A stretch of DNA of 64,000 nucleotides, from the NCBI GenBank assembly GCA_019694165.1, contig JAIBCL010000002.1, positions 409,914 through 473,913 on the forward strand. The letters run 5' to 3'. Positions 32,601 to 35,371 of the stretch are shown in pieces. The notes beneath the pieces are model-generated. The model did not search any database and was not told the DNA's origin. It worked only from the letters and a program-made list of their open reading frames with translations. The translations under genes were made by a program, and so were the position numbers. Each line of letters begins with the position of its first letter. Positions within the stretch are counted from its first letter, which is position 1. This DNA comes from Verrucomicrobiaceae bacterium (GTDB lineage: Bacteria; Verrucomicrobiota; Verrucomicrobiia; Verrucomicrobiales; Verrucomicrobiaceae).

Positions 32601-33067
32601 CGGTCACGTCCGTCAAAAAACAGATTCGCCGGATTCCGCGGCAACGGAATTTGATTTCGCAGGACGATGACCGATCCGGCAGGGAACGAGGCCGGATCGT
32701 GTGCGTAGCCGGGCGGAATACCGTTTGCATCGTTACCGTCACCCCAGATTTGCGTCGTGGACTGGGTCGGATTGTTTAGGTCCACCTCATAACCATCCTC
32801 CCACTGGTCGTAATGGATGACGGTTCCCACACCGGTCACGACGATCGACACAACAGACTCGATCGTATTTCCCACGATTCCCGACGCGGGCTCGATGGAA
32901 GTGAGCGCGGTCTTCACCTGGGACTCCGGGAGCGGCACATAGAATTCGTGAATGATGTTCGCCGAAAATGCACACGACGTGAGGGCGAGAAACGCCGTCA
33001 GAAGCACGTGGCCACGCGTGGGCAACCGACTGGGCGTTTTCAGGATTCGGGAGTTGGAGGCAATCAT
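11663..33067 (-). CDS. Giant secreted repeat protein (7,134 residues): DUF11, SdrD/Cna-B-like and 32 He_PIG Ig-like units
   Basis: One uninterrupted frame of 21.4 kb. Order of parts: signal peptide (about 1-36, ending TSCAFSA); an N-terminal beta-rich domain (about 37-490, VIHYDQWEDGYE); DUF11-like repeat (LKKTAAIYTDTA to about 620); two modules with VETVTV and LTETG(V/A)NTGVF; unidentified beta-rich segments; two more DUF11 repeats; eight SdrD B-like modules (1618-2562); 32 He_PIG Ig-like units (2563 to about 5366); ten more SdrD B-like modules (to about 6530); and a C-terminal region with a calcium-loop-like NADGDRFDNLQEYAF and the end NWVIPMTWTP. The module families are typical of adhesins and surface stalks. 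Each Ig-like unit has two cysteines, fitting an oxidising extracellular location. No PEP-CTERM tail is present. No strong ribosome binding site precedes the ATG. Adhesion or matrix function is inferred. Confidence 0.95.
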   Translation of the reverse strand: MIASNSRILKTPSRLPTRGHVLLTAFLALTSCAFSANIIHEFYVPLPESQVKTALTSIEPASGIVGNTIESVVSIVVTGVGTVIHYDQWEDGYEVDLNNPTQSTTQIWGDGNDANGIPPGYAHDPASFPAGSVIVLRNQIPLPRNPANLFFDGRDRFGGTKALVVSRASWATTPGTVLCGANEILATMDYGTQFVAPVGDDVSANSMFEFVGVFVMARDDGTSVTIDPDGAGATAPFTITLNRGESYLVNGGIKKGATIDATKPVQAHLITGDIGARYESRRFTLYPRDQWSNTTYSPVGTASNGDQSYAFLYNPQGSALTINVTTGSGTSNFSVPAGGVYQYQLPQNQGAKFASASGLEFFGIVTVGANPTANNVHDWGFSMVPFDNLTPEAVVGWGPGSSDLSQNGSPVWVTPTAATRVYVDYNGDRAGSLTDPLGGKYDAHYDLAALQSQKLFDPDKDQTAMRLYTLDGTTISTAWGQDPATAGPGNPFLDCGTTVLPFPVPVLKKTAAIYTDTAPSGLSIGDTIEYTVTVDNRGLLPLGNLLVLDPLNPSLTYVANSTTRDGIAIPDGSSGTPFPLDEGGYTIPIILRGGNTVFKYRATINSAGSITNTVNNITYNLTADANLVVPPPAGANQCGAQFTNSSGTTVTSYVAGASVYATMTDPDANHDTGVAETVTVAVNDTTSGDSEFITLTETGVNTGVFRNVTGLPTSTSSGGSTMDGTLHIGVGDNLSFTYTDPQYHDVCTGNATISAPTQNKFLYLSDPAQALDRVDPVATSDATTSSTATLGTGTATITTVGAAAFSNSAQTASSHSFSYDSGSTGSNRILMVGISYRDNNSQTVSSVTYNGVALTQVGTSNIASGTPDGRMYIYRLLSPATGAHALVVNWSAALTQGSVIGAVTYAGVDQTTPTGTFVANSSKTGTPTVTITSGTGKLAFGVCGGRTTTAYTVTTSGGTSLWSQMPFSGQTAGSGQSAPGAASVTMTWNGTSTLWCAGGVSLNQATGGGTPTATFTQAPTFASTFTMPSGVSPIVTAYYTIVTGSMPASPSITATLKKGATAVATSTSASASGGLLTFNFSPLVSAVNYASGETVTLDITTAETGVTFTVDYDSSTKPSKITLPTTTVIKVTSIGVYDAPYPGGSLITSPTSGTTAYVRAVVSDPFGNADITSLGLNIDGPGTGGDVTTTLSSAVATTTGTKTYEYAWSVGSTTGVYNIVGTAHEGTEGIIDTNSTQVNVTQLDLGTPSTTQFTTGLNGPHTATYSGNEQVCVRVTDLDQNTDSGVVETVTATITAASGDSEVVTLTETGANTGVFVYCIPASTTAGSTHNDGTLHAVLGDVLYVVYVDPTDSTDTSNDTATIPNIAPAVTVNKTLVAPSDGQAVIGEAVQYSVQVINTGNTTLSTIALADTYPAAKLSYVSASVAPNTVASGSLNWTNVGPLSPGQSRTITLNFTALASAAPATNTATADAGGGVTGGDTADVTITHPALAVSKTLLSPNPGPANIGDNVVFRISLHNTGDTAIATLPLEDTFSGSNFDFVSATVPPDSTGNGDLLWLDVTGAGNLAVGATTTIDVTLKAKGAAAPASNVASADYTVDVNGDPVPPASSTATITLVAAKISGHVYDDVNTNAAYNAGVDGFLSGITVTLYTDPNGDGNPADGTLVAVTTTDTNGYYEFVNLAAGNYVAVESQPPGYSSSGDSAGANDNRVPVVVSTLTTYSNKDFFDYLTPPVSYASISGKVWNDANANGIAGVGEIGIPNAAVDLVEDTNGNGIADLGEPVTASMLTAPDGTYSFGGLPAGNYVVVEHDLFGWYSTADSAPPNNNMIPVTAASGSSTTNRDFMDVQTGTVGGKVFQDVNGNGTFDGGDVALAGIDVIVTDSLGAAQTVTTDASGNWTATVPPGNTTIDVQQSDPQFTAVFSAGYTQTAGTDPNSVTAVSSTNTPAGDDGFRQVATVTGHLYLDENGNGTQDPGEPDLADVDVVITKSDSTTMTVTTDSNGNWTATVPPGSTTANVDETDPDFAALVLAGYTQTQGVDPKTVTAVANSSVSAGTNGYFNPGSISGTVLADTDNDDVGDTPMVGVVLTLLDGSGNVIDGDTGTPGVQPITATTNASGVYIFNNLPPGNYRISETQPAGYASISDRDGGDLDVIGDVVVRVLDPGEHETGNNFVEEQYGSITGTVLKDTNNDDVGDAPFPGVVLTLLDISGAPVDGDPNTPGVQPITATTNASGVYTFTNVPPGEYRIGEAQPAGYQSVSDADGGNLDQIGDVTLVVITAGGTNSGNNFVEEQLGTISGSVLADTNNDNIGDVGVQNVTVTLFSDPNGDGDPSDGAQIGSPVQTDVNGDYTFINVAPGNYVVVKTPPAGYLTVADGDTTNPNDDAANVSLTDNRIPVGIVAGETDDGNTFVVERAMSVGNLVFIDANHNGHYDSGEGVTGVKVRLYDNSDTQIDEVTTGAGGLYLFTNVAPGSYYVKVPASEFASGKPLYGRISVAGTQLGDDDVGEDGIDDAAPATNGIRTALFSLIADSAPTDGDTETGVNKASDNANDANSDLTIDFGYDCPSIALAPASLAAATVGTAYSQTITASGGVSPYTYAVTLGTLPAGLTLSSGGVLSGTPTSTTSQTFTITATDNSGCAGSRSYTLTPVCPSITLASVPAVLPSATNGTSYSASITASGGTPSYTYAVTGGALPTGLSLSSGGAISGTPNMPSGSANFTVTATDANGCSGSALFTISVDCPTISISPSSLSNGTVGTAYGPVVFSASGGSGAITWQQTGTLPAGMTFNTGTHTLSGTPTETGNFSISITATDANSCSGSVNLSFSTSCPAITVNPASLPNGTVNTAYSQTVTASGGTSPYSFAVTLGTLPAGLSLAANGDITGTPTSTTAATFTITATDANGCTGARSFTVTPACPTITVNPATLPDGTVNTAYNQTVTATGGIAPYSFAVTLGSLPAGLTMTGGGVISGTPSSTTAATFTITATDANNCTGARSFTVTPACPAITVNPATLPDGTVNAAYNQTVSATGGIAPYSFAVTAGVLPTGLSMTSGGVISGTPTSTTAQTFTITATDANNCTGARSFTVTPACPTITVAPTTLPDGTVNTAYNQTVSASGGIAPYSFAVTLGSLPAGLSMTSGGVISGTPTSTTAETFTVTTTDANNCTGTRSFTVTPACPAITVAPASLPNGVVGTAYNQTVSASGGITPYSFAVTVGTLPAGLSLAANGDITGTPTSTTAATFTITATDANSCTGSRSFTVTPACPAITLGSVPAVLPGATNGTPYSAGITASGGTPAYTYALTGGALPNGLTMDNAGAISGTPNGAAGASNFTVTATDANGCSGSALFTISLGCPTINIAPGSLSNGTVGTAYGPVVFNATGGSGAITWQQTGTLPAGMSFNTGTATLSGTPTEAGNFSISIAATDTNNCSGSVNLSFSTSCPAITVNPATLPDGTVNTAYAQTVTASGGTAPYSFAVTLGTLPAGLSLAANGDITGTPTSTTAATFTITATDANGCTGARSFTVTPACPAITVNPSSLPNGTVNTFYNQTVTASGGIAPYSFAVTLGTLPAGLTLSGGGALTGTPTSTTAATFTITATDANNCTGTRSFTITPACPTITVNPSSLADGTVNTPYSATMSAAGGIAPYTFGVTAGSLPAGLSLAANGDITGTPTSTTAETFTITATDANGCTGARSFTVTPACPTITLNPTTLPNGTVNTAYSQTVTASGGIAPYTFAVTLGTLPDGLSLAANGDISGTPTSTTAQTFTITATDANNCTGTRSFTVTPACPSITVNPASLPNGVVGTAYSQTVSATGGIAPYSFTVTVGVLPTGLSLATNGDITGTPTSTTAQTFTITATDANNCTGTRSFTVTPVCPAITVVSVPAVLPAATNGAPYSASISASGGTPAYTYAVTGGALPNGLSMDNAGAINGIANMPSGSASFTVTATDANGCSGSALFTISVDCPTISVAPGSLSNGTVGTAYGPVVFNATGGSGLITWQQTGTLPAGITFNTGTATLSGTPTQAGSYSISIVATDANGCSGSVNLSFSTSCPAITVNPATLPNGTVNTAYSQTATATGGTSPYSFAVTLGALPAGLSLAANGDITGTPTSTSASTFTITATDANGCTGARSFTVTPACPVIAVNPATLPNGTVNTPYNQTVTASGGIAPYSFAVTLGTLPVGLTMTSGGVISGTPTSTTAATFTITATDANNCTGTRSFTVTPACPAITVNPASLPNGTVNSAYNQTITATGGIAPYSFAVTLGTLPTGLTLTSGGVLSGTPTSTTAQTFTITATDANNCAGTRSFTITPACPTITVNPFALPDGVVNSAYNQTVSATGGIAPYSFVVTLGSLPAGLNMTSGGVISGTPTSTTSETFTITGTDANGCAGNRVFTVTPACPTININPPTLANGVVGTAYNQTLTASGGIAPYSYEVSAGVLPDGLSLALTGEITGTPTSTTTQNFMITATDANGCTRTRSFTISPACPTITLASVPAVLPAATNGTPYSASIAASGGTPNYTYAITGGGLPIGLTMNNSGAISGTPNMPAGSANFTVTATDANGCQGSSAFTISVGCPTISIAPGSLSNGTVGTPYGPVVFNATGGSGAIIWQQTGALPAGMMFDLVTATLSGTPTVVGSYSISITATDANGCSGSVNLGFSTSCPAITVNPAALPDGTVNTPYSQIVTASGGTSPYSFAVTLGTLPAGLALAPNGDITGTPTSTTAATFTITATDANGCTGTRSFTITPACPVITINPVTLPNGTVNTPYSQTVTATGGIAPYTFAVTIGTLPAGLALAPNGDITGTPTSTTAATFTITATDANGCTGARSFTVTPACPVITVSPATLPNGTVNAAYNVTVTASGGIAPYSFAVTLGTLPTGLSLAPNGDITGTPTSTTAATFTITATDANGCTGMRSFTVTPACPVITINPATLPDGTVNAAYTQTLNASGGIAPYSFAVTLGSLPAGLSLAPSGDITGTPTSTTPETFTVTVTDANGCTGTRSFTVTPACPAITVNPATLPDGVVGTAYTQTVSATGGIAPYSFAVTVGVLPAGLSLAANGDITGTPTSTTAQTFTITATDANSCTGTRSFTVAPVCPAITVASVPAALPAATNGAPYSASITASGGTPAYTYAVTGGALPNGLSLSSAGAISGTPNMPAGSANFTVTATDANGCSGSALFTISVGCPTISIAPGSLSNGVVGTAYGPVVFNATGGTGAITWQQTGTLPAGMTFNTGTATLSGTPTEAGSYTISIVATDANNCSGSVNLSFSTSCPAITVNPASLPSATLGAAYNQTITASGGTSPYAFAVTAGALPPGLTLASGGTISGAPTTGGSYPVTITATDANGCTGARSFTLDVIFGTVTGHLYLDTNGNGVQNIGEPDLANVDVVITDSNGATQTVSTNGAGNWTAAVPPGTTTANVDETDPQFPAGALHTQGDDPTTFTAIAGTTTNGGIDGYFIHATVVGHLYLDSDGDGTQSLGEPDLPNVDVIITDSLGRALLVTTDVNGDWSINVPPGETTANVQENDPDYPAGSTHTEGTEPTTITALANTTNDGGTDGYYVSGTVAGHLYLDVNGNGTQDPGEPDLANVNVVVSDSLGGVHLVATDGNGDWTVSVPPGTTIADVDENDADFNALVLAGYVHTQGDDPTTVTAVAGNIVDGGTDGYFNPGSLSGFVLADTDDDDVGDSPIQGVLLALLDGFGSPVDGDPNSPGVQVITITTDVNGQYTFGGLPPGAYQIAEVQPAGYASVSDRDGGDLDIIGDVIPRVLDPAENETGNDFVEEQYGSITGTVLADTNNDDTGDTGIPGVVLTLLDLSGAPYDGDPNTPGVQPVTTTTDGSGTYSFTSLLPGQYRVGEAQPAGYQSISDLDGGNLDQIGDVVLVNVTSGGTSSGNDFVEEQLGTISGSVLADTDNDNAGDAPLSGVVVALFSDPNGDGNPNDGVQIGGTVLTNASGAYTFGGVQPGSYVVVETPPAGYIAVTDGDTTTPGDDAVNASTADHRIPVAVVAGETDDGNNFVEEQTGSISGAVLADTNNDNAGDAPISGVVLTLLDGSGNVIDGDAGTPGVQPVTATTNGSGAYSFGSLPPGSYRVGEAQPAGYASVSDADGGNLDVIGDVAPIVVVGGAASSGNDFVEEQSASIGNLVWIDANNNGIKDVSETGLDGVVVELLDGSGNPLDSDPNTGGIQPTTSTTAGGGLYSFSNLPPGSYRLTIATPPALYPISSTVTDTNDDVIDNDDNGSQIVAGAAITSPVFTLSAGETDNTKDFGLVAGGTIGNLVWHDTNGNGVKESGETGIDGVSIALLDSLGAPVDDPNTPGVQAYIVTTSSGGAYGFSNLAPGSYQLRIATPPAAYPESSPVTNTSDDAIDGDDNGTQAMPTAVVTSPLIALSHGEADNTKDFGFLATTGQYSISGQVRDDYDLDGNFSDADQPVGNVTIKLYADSNGNGSFDSGVDQLLGTTTTDGIGHYQFNNLPSGTYFVQEVDPNPSNSTADVQGANDNLIKVVILSGGSGASSVGNDFLDAVDPTGYIYSPVTGKIVAGGSMSVSGPGSITILMDGSTGQYGFVTDTAGTFTLTYTPPIGYMIDPSRPVAGPSFDPTGGPDPTVLGSSENPGNPGFLTNFSAAGNSYYLTFVLAPGDPFVINNNIPVVEIKPTTFAAWQYANQLGGQNGVAQNADGDRFDNLQEYAFCYAPNTGVSIGCPLKVIVNSNGRIDATVRKAAEASDVIYTLEYIADIASSSANGGGWTPVTTIVPTTVNNGDGTATSTYLDLATLPGLTPGRGFVRIKVDLDANHDTVPEQTTRTLASGWDTRSLSVQCQTCSMPFFVCDVFSGVVDSLGGGSLNVATSAGTGNVAASFVSGKQYYIEVLSGDNAGHRFDVDEAASTATTLAISTAGGNHNTLGSIPANIASDVIAVRQHYTMDDIFTKSLFHATNNQTTADRLLFYSSTSGTFSEIYWLYLNGGVPKWVLSTDATLTDRGSRVIDPAEAMYVHCRTTPVSLVLSGHVRQNSFACPLKVGSNLIGSGFPMDQSPAMRQMTLANGFTGGRDPAKVDQIRFWAGDATTGAEAYISHFLVEYNTLHQWSPQSNASLTNENNFLMFKSLQGAFVKSIAGKSNWVIPMTWTP
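13470..16969 (-). repeat. Ten SdrD B-like modules downstream of the Ig array
   Basis: Ten modules follow the Ig array: three HLYLD type (TGHLYLDTNGNGVQNIGEPD and relatives), then SLSGFVLADTDDDDVGD, SITGTVLADTNNDDTGD, TISGSVLADTDNDNAGD, SISGAVLADTNNDNAGD, two IGNLVW types and a final SISGQVRDDYDLDGNFSD. The inner order HLYLD, GS(I/L)SG, YGSITG, LGTISG, IGNLV repeats that of the upstream block, so the two blocks appear to be duplicates separated by the Ig array. Confidence 0.88.
16970..25381 (-). repeat. Array of 32 He_PIG (putative Ig) units in the giant protein
   Basis: I counted 32 consecutive units, each opening with Cys-Pro-x-Ile and containing (S/T)GG, (L/M)PxG(L/M), (S/T)GTP and TATD(A/T)N(G/N/S)C-type elements. 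Most units are 87 residues (261 bp). Two variants occur: B of 90 residues (SVPAVLPAATNG type) and C of 88 residues (LSNGTVGTAYGPVVF type). Every unit keeps Cys1 and a second Cys near position 76-79, which could form one disulfide per domain. The nucleotide sequence is also highly repetitive, so short-read assemblies of this stretch could collapse. Confidence 0.95.
17765..25120 (-). repeat. Four exact tandem copies of a 1,839-bp higher-order repeat (7 Ig-like units each)
   Basis: Units are ordered B-C-A1-A2-A3-A4-A5 and the block occurs four times without any insertion or deletion. The first Cys codon of each B unit ends at 25120, 23281, 21442, 19603 and 17764, so all four spacings are exactly 1,839 bp (613 codons = 90+88+5x87). 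One A5-like unit precedes the blocks, and a partial fifth block (B, C, A1-like) follows down to about 16970. The A5 position is recognisable by VVGTAY and the A1 position by T(S/A)PYSF. Confidence 0.95.
25382..28215 (-). repeat. Eight SdrD B-like (Cna-B type) modules upstream of the Ig array
   Basis: Eight modules begin with patterns such as ISGHVYDDVNTNAAYN, ISGKVWNDANANGI, VTGHLYLDENGNGTQDPGEP, SISGTVLADTDNDDVGD, SITGTVLKDTNNDDVGD, TISGSVLADTNNDNIGD and VGNLVFIDANHNG. The D-x-N/D-x-D/N-G loops resemble calcium-binding sites of SdrD B repeats. Typical beta-strand elements (YxFxNLPPGNY, V(V/I)E) recur. Some modules carry long inserts with DGDxGTPGVQP. Confidence 0.88.
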
Positions 33068-33423
33068 GGCAGATGGGGCTTCGGGGCTTTCAATTCACCA
33101 ACCCAAGTCGCTCCAGCTGCCATTCGCGAGACAGCACGGCATAAAGCCGTCCAGCCCGTGAGGTTGAAGCGAGATTTGGGTCATCGGATACACTTTAGAC
33201 AATAATTGTCATACTTTACTCATTATGGTAAAGAATTGCAATTATATTCTTTAACGATAATTCGCCATCAATGAACCGAGAGTGCTCGCGGATTCGAGCA
33301 ACTCACAACTTTCGCCAGATGAGCGGTTGGCCGCCGTGGACCCGCTCAAGTGCAAACTCCGCCAGCGGGGTGGCATCCGGTGTTGCCCCATCGCTTGATT
33401 TCGCGTAAGGGGCGGCTGCTTGC
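33068..33423. promoter_or_regulatory. Divergent intergenic region with an AT-rich patch and palindromes
   Basis: This 356-bp stretch separates the divergent giant-protein gene and the 33.4-kb gene and holds no convincing reading frame of its own. About 33185-33285 is strikingly AT-rich compared with everything around it. It contains a 13-bp palindrome GACAATAATTGTC at 33198-33210, AATTGCAATT at 33234-33243, and AAGAAT...ATTCTT arms at 33231-33236 and 33246-33251. These look like promoter/operator DNA for one or both flanking genes. I could not single out a convincing -35/-10 pair. Confidence 0.5.
33198..33210. promoter_or_regulatory. 13-bp palindrome, operator candidate
   Basis: GACAATAATTGTC is a perfect palindrome around a central base. 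It lies in the AT-rich patch between divergent genes, 131 bp upstream of the giant gene's ATG. A regulator-binding role is inferred from symmetry and position only. Confidence 0.35.
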
Positions 33424-34095
33424 ATGGCCCGCATCGAAAAGAGACCCACTGCCGAATTCAGCTCCTATTACGGTTGCTACATCATCGGCATGGCCGGTTT
33501 CCTGTTTGCCGGGATGATTGCATGGGCGGCATGGACCTTCTATAGCCAGGACCGGGCAATTTCGCTGTTCACGCAAGACGATAAAGCCGACTTGGCGGTT
33601 CCGCCGGCGGACCCAGCAAAGGAAGCCGATCTCCTTGCGCGACTGACCGCTTTTGGCGGGGCGGCAAAGGCCGGCCAGCCGGCCGAGTTGAAGCTCTCGA
33701 TCCAGGAACTGAACGCCATCATTCGACTGGCCCCTGATACGGGATACGGCAGCTATCGTGAGATCGTCCGGGTTTCGAAGACCAGCCCGGCCGACAATTG
33801 CCTGATCGCCGATCTGTCCATGCCGCTGAAAAAGGCAAAGTTCTGGGAAGGCAAGTTTCGCTACCTCGTGGGTGAGGGCACGTTTCGCATCGTGATCCAC
33901 GAGGAGGGCCTCGACGCCAAGCTGATCGACGTGCGAGCGCCGGGGAAAAGCCTGCCGTCCGGATTTGTCGGAAATCTTGAAGTGTGGCCGTGGATCGCGC
34001 CTTACCGGAAGCAGGAGCCGGTCGGTTCAATGTTGAAGGGAATCAAAAAGGCGACCGTCACCGCGGAAGGTTTGACCCTTTCCACCACAAAGTAA
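33424..34095 (+). CDS. Membrane-anchored protein of unknown function
   Basis: The 223-residue product has a short basic N-terminus and one transmembrane helix at about residues 19-40 (IIGMAGFLFAGMIAWAAWTF). The remaining roughly 180-residue domain is probably outside the cytoplasm. It shows LKLSIQELNAIIRLAP, a possible beta-rich core (FWEGKFRYLVGEGTFRIVIH) and VGNLEVWPWIAPYRKQ. No catalytic motif is visible and I do not recognise the family. It ends 16 bases before the Nudix gene on the same strand, so the two may be co-transcribed. The ATG start was kept because the hydrophobic helix follows at the usual distance. Confidence 0.75.
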   Translation: MARIEKRPTAEFSSYYGCYIIGMAGFLFAGMIAWAAWTFYSQDRAISLFTQDDKADLAVPPADPAKEADLLARLTAFGGAAKAGQPAELKLSIQELNAIIRLAPDTGYGSYREIVRVSKTSPADNCLIADLSMPLKKAKFWEGKFRYLVGEGTFRIVIHEEGLDAKLIDVRAPGKSLPSGFVGNLEVWPWIAPYRKQEPVGSMLKGIKKATVTAEGLTLSTTK

Positions 34096-34111
34096 GCCTC
34101 AGCATCATCCG

Positions 34112-34666
34112 ATGACGAATCCCTGGAAAACCCTGTCCTCACGCGAGGTGTACTCGAATCCATGGATTCGCGTGCGGGAGGACCAGGTGATCAATCCGTC
34201 CGGCAAGCCCGGCATCTACGGCGTGGTGGAATACAAGAACCGGGCCGTGGGCGTGATTCCCATCGATGACGAAGGCCACACCTGGCTCGTCGGCCAGTAT
34301 CGCTACACCCACGACCGCTACGAGTGGGAAATTCCCGAAGGCGGCTGCCCGGAAGGCGAGGAACTGCTTGATTGCGCAGCACGCGAACTGCTTGAAGAGA
34401 CCGGCATCATCGCCCGCGAATTCGAGATGATCCTCGATGGAATTCAGCTCTCGAACTCCGTGAGCGATGAAAAGGCGTACATCTTCGTGGCTCGCGACCT
34501 CAGTTTCGTCGGTGCCGCGCCTGAAGATACCGAGAAGATCGAGGTCCGCCGCGTGCCCCTCACACAGGCCATCGACATGGCATTGCGCGGCGAGATTCTC
34601 GATGCCATGAGCGTCGTTGGATTGCTCCGGGTCGCGCTCCCTTTGGAAGATCGGCAGGCCATTTGA
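34112..34666 (+). CDS. Nudix hydrolase, ADP-ribose pyrophosphatase-like
   Basis: The 184-residue protein carries a complete Nudix box fitting Gx5Ex7REUxEExGU: GGCPEGEELLDCAAREL followed by LEETGI. These residues bind the divalent metal and cleave nucleoside diphosphates linked to another group. The strands before the box (GVVEYKNRAVGVIPI, HTWLVGQYRY) and the position of the box in mid-protein suit the ADP-ribose/ADP-sugar pyrophosphatase group, which removes ADP-ribose and similar compounds in the cytoplasm. Exact substrate preference is not determinable. Its stop codon overlaps the -35 box of the promoter driving rplI, so rplI probably has its own transcription start. Confidence 0.9.
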   Translation: MTNPWKTLSSREVYSNPWIRVREDQVINPSGKPGIYGVVEYKNRAVGVIPIDDEGHTWLVGQYRYTHDRYEWEIPEGGCPEGEELLDCAARELLEETGIIAREFEMILDGIQLSNSVSDEKAYIFVARDLSFVGAAPEDTEKIEVRRVPLTQAIDMALRGEILDAMSVVGLLRVALPLEDRQAI

Positions 34667-34690
34667 CAAGGTGGAGGCACCATGTAGTAT
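34663..34690 (+). promoter_or_regulatory. Sigma-70-type promoter for rplI
   Basis: TTGACA and TAGTAT are separated by 16 bp and end 39 bp before the rplI ATG. The -35 box overlaps the Nudix stop codon. It is the best match to a housekeeping promoter that I found in the window, consistent with a highly expressed ribosomal-protein gene. Confidence 0.7.
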
Positions 34691-34729
34691 GCGCGCCCTT
34701 TCCCCACCCCCCTCGAAGGGAGCACGCAT

Positions 34730-35236
34730 ATGGCAAACATTCAGGTCATTCTCAAAGAGCATATCAAAGGTCTCGGCGCCGAGGCCGACGTCGTCGGTGT
34801 GAAGCGCGGTTTTGCCCGCAACTATCTCCTTCCCCAAGGCAAGGCCTACGAAGCCACGAAGGGCAATCTCCGCCACGTCGAAAACCTCAAGGCCGTCCGC
34901 GCCGAGCGCGAAGCCAAGGAACTCGCCGAAGCCGAAAAGACCGCCTCCAAGCTGCGCAAGCTCAAGCTCAAGCTCACGCTCGCCACCGGCCAGGGCGGCA
35001 AGGCTTTCGGATCGATCACCACCATCGACATCGCCAAGGCCGTGGCCGAAAGCGCAGCAAAAGTCGAACTCGACCGCCATCAGATCCAGCTTGAGCGACC
35101 GATCAAGGGCACCGGTGCCTTTGAAGTGCCCGTCAAACTCGACCACGGCGTCGAGTGCTTCCTCAAGCTCACCGTCACCTCCGCCAGCGACGAAGCCGCC
35201 AGGGCCGAGGAAGCCGAGGCCGCCGCCGTCGAGTAA
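34730..35236 (+). CDS. rplI: 50S ribosomal protein L9
   Basis: L9 binds 23S rRNA at the base of the L1 stalk. The 168-residue product has the family N-domain (IQVILKEHIKGLGAEADVV, VKRGFARNYLLPQGKAYEAT). A long connecting helix rich in Glu/Lys/Ala follows, then the C-domain (GKAFGSITTIDIAKAV). It ends with an Ala/Glu-rich extension, making it slightly longer than the roughly 150-residue E. coli protein. A GAAGGGAG ribosome binding site lies 7 bases before the ATG. It is followed by a terminator and then dnaB, and an rplI-dnaB neighbourhood is common in bacteria. Confidence 0.97.
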   Translation: MANIQVILKEHIKGLGAEADVVGVKRGFARNYLLPQGKAYEATKGNLRHVENLKAVRAEREAKELAEAEKTASKLRKLKLKLTLATGQGGKAFGSITTIDIAKAVAESAAKVELDRHQIQLERPIKGTGAFEVPVKLDHGVECFLKLTVTSASDEAARAEEAEAAAVE

Positions 35237-35271
35237 CTGGCGCAGTTCGCCAGATTGCGCCCTGCGTCACA

Positions 35272-35305
35272 AAGCCGCGCTGCACACAGCGCGGCTTCTT
35301 TTTTT
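35272..35305 (+). terminator. Rho-independent terminator after rplI
   Basis: Perfect 10-bp arms AAGCCGCGCT and AGCGCGGCTT enclose a 6-base loop, followed by C and seven T residues. It sits 35 bases after the rplI stop and 66 bases before dnaB, so dnaB would need readthrough or its own promoter. Confidence 0.88.
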
Positions 35306-35371
35306 GCGTGAGAAATTGCGTCCGGCGCGACGCATCGCTAGCATCAATCCCATCGCTCCAGTCAACCCCGG

